A DNA stretch of 5,110 nt. Source: JAFGTE01 sp043800105 (GTDB taxonomy: Bacteria > Patescibacteriota > Gracilibacteria > UM-FILTER-43-11). The stretch is taken from contig JAZDNJ010000012.1 of assembly GCA_043800105.1 (NCBI GenBank), forward strand, positions 1 through 5,110, written 5' to 3'. Below, in pieces: positions 4,417-5,110 of this stretch. The position numbers and the translations under genes were made by a program. Within the stretch, counting starts at the first letter, position 1; each line of letters begins with the position of its first letter. The notes under the pieces were generated by a model. It was not told where the DNA came from. It did not search any database and worked only from the letters and a program-made list of their open reading frames with translations.

Positions 4417-5110
4417 ATGCGATTCAATGCCAAGGAGATCACCGAACATCTGGAAAAACAGCTGGAAAATATAGATTTTAAGCCAGATAAAGTGGGTGTT
4501 GGAAATATTATTATGATTGGTGATGGAGTAGCCCAGGTATCCGGACTCAGTGACGTCCAGATGGGGGAAATGGTTGAATTTCAGGATGGCACATTCGGTA
4601 TGGCCATCAACCTGACTCAGGACACAGTCGGCTGTGTCATGTTCGGTCATGGAAAGAATCTGAAGGAGGGTGATACCGTTAAAAGCACAAAGCGCATCAT
4701 GGAAGTGCCGGTCGGAAGCGCTTTAAACGGACGCGTGGTGAACGCTTTAGGCCAGCCAATAGATGGAAAAGGGGATATCAAGAGCAAGAAGAGCCGCCCG
4801 ATTGAAAATAAAGCCGAAGGGGTCATTTACAGAAAATCAGTTAATACCCCTCTTCAGACCGGAATCAAAGCCATCGACGCGATGATACCTATCGGCCGTG
4901 GTCAGCGTGAGCTGATTATCGGTGACAGACAAATCGGTAAAACGGCCATCGCTGTGGATACGATCATCAACCAAAAGGGTCAAAATGTCCGTTGTTTCTA
5001 TGTGGCTATCGGACAAAAGCAGTCCACCGTTGCCAGCGTGGTGAATAAGCTCCGTGAGCACGGCGCCATGGAATATACCACGGTTATTTCCGCCACTGCT
5101 TCCGATCCGG
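4417..5110 (+). CDS. atpA: F-type ATP synthase F1 subunit alpha, N-terminal part (3' truncated by window)
   Basis: Alpha forms the non-catalytic nucleotide-binding half of the alpha3beta3 head. The frame is open from the ATG at 4417 to the window end, giving 231 residues of about 500-510. Visible are the N-terminal helix that meets delta (EITEHLEKQLENIDF, 7-21) and the beta-barrel domain (IGDGVAQVSGLSDVQMGEMVEF...EGDTVKSTKRIMEVPVGSALNGRVVNALGQPIDGKG). The nucleotide domain follows with GVIYRKSVNTPLQTGIKAIDAMIPIGRGQRELIIGDRQIGKT. The P-loop GDRQIGKT is residues 169-176, with Lys175 and Thr176, matching the numbering of well-studied homologues; the usual fifth residue Thr is Ile here. YVAIGQKQSTVASVV follows. 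The start lies 19 bp after atpH, with only a weak purine stretch (AGAAAAG) upstream. The remaining genes (atpG, atpD, atpC) would be expected downstream but are outside the window. Confidence 0.97.
   Translation, partial: MRFNAKEITEHLEKQLENIDFKPDKVGVGNIIMIGDGVAQVSGLSDVQMGEMVEFQDGTFGMAINLTQDTVGCVMFGHGKNLKEGDTVKSTKRIMEVPVGSALNGRVVNALGQPIDGKGDIKSKKSRPIENKAEGVIYRKSVNTPLQTGIKAIDAMIPIGRGQRELIIGDRQIGKTAIAVDTIINQKGQNVRCFYVAIGQKQSTVASVVNKLREHGAMEYTTVISATASDP

Overview
The window carries eight protein-coding genes, all on the + strand. It comes from a bacterium with moderate GC content and a standard bacterial F-type ATP synthase. TGA ends two genes (ksgA and atpF) and does not occur in frame inside any gene, so TGA is a stop here. 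No convincing Shine-Dalgarno sequence precedes any of the seven visible starts; the leaders are AT-rich instead. Protein lengths (RsmA about 280 aa, subunit a about 254 aa) and the absence of an SD signal would fit a Patescibacteria/CPR-like lineage. That placement is a guess from general appearance; the sequence alone does not prove it.

Region 1 (1-1637): the C-terminal part of a PcrA/UvrD-type superfamily 1 helicase, followed 21 bp later by rsmA/ksgA, the 16S rRNA dimethyladenosine transferase. A degenerate 7-bp tandem repeat (consensus AYYCGAA) occurs as four units across the helicase stop codon and the whole intergenic gap. Four more units lie inside the rsmA coding sequence, where they are translated.

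Region 2 (1634-2105): a single small gene for an NTF2-like/SnoaL-type protein of 125 aa. It has its own sigma70-like promoter overlapping the rsmA stop codon and a weak intrinsic terminator at its 3' end, so it looks like an independent transcription unit.

Region 3 (2142-5110): an ATP synthase operon in the classic order atpB-atpE-atpF-atpH-atpA (subunits a, c, b, delta, alpha), with atpA cut by the window end. No atpI-like gene lies upstream. A good promoter with an inverted repeat over its predicted start site precedes atpB. The genes are tightly packed (7 bp gap, 4-bp ATGA overlap, 19 bp gap), except for an 86-bp atpB-atpE spacer with alternative hairpins and an AU-rich leader, which may help raise synthesis of the multicopy c subunit. 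Together a, b and c form the membrane Fo sector; delta and alpha belong to the stator/F1 side. The c subunit lacks the Na+-binding residues and appears H+-coupled. It carries an Ala-rich version of the helix-1 glycine motif.

No CRISPR array, RNA gene, insertion sequence or clearly new multi-gene system was seen. The most unusual items are the heptamer repeats, the shared AT-rich leader motif in front of two genes, and the regulatory structures in the ATP synthase operon.
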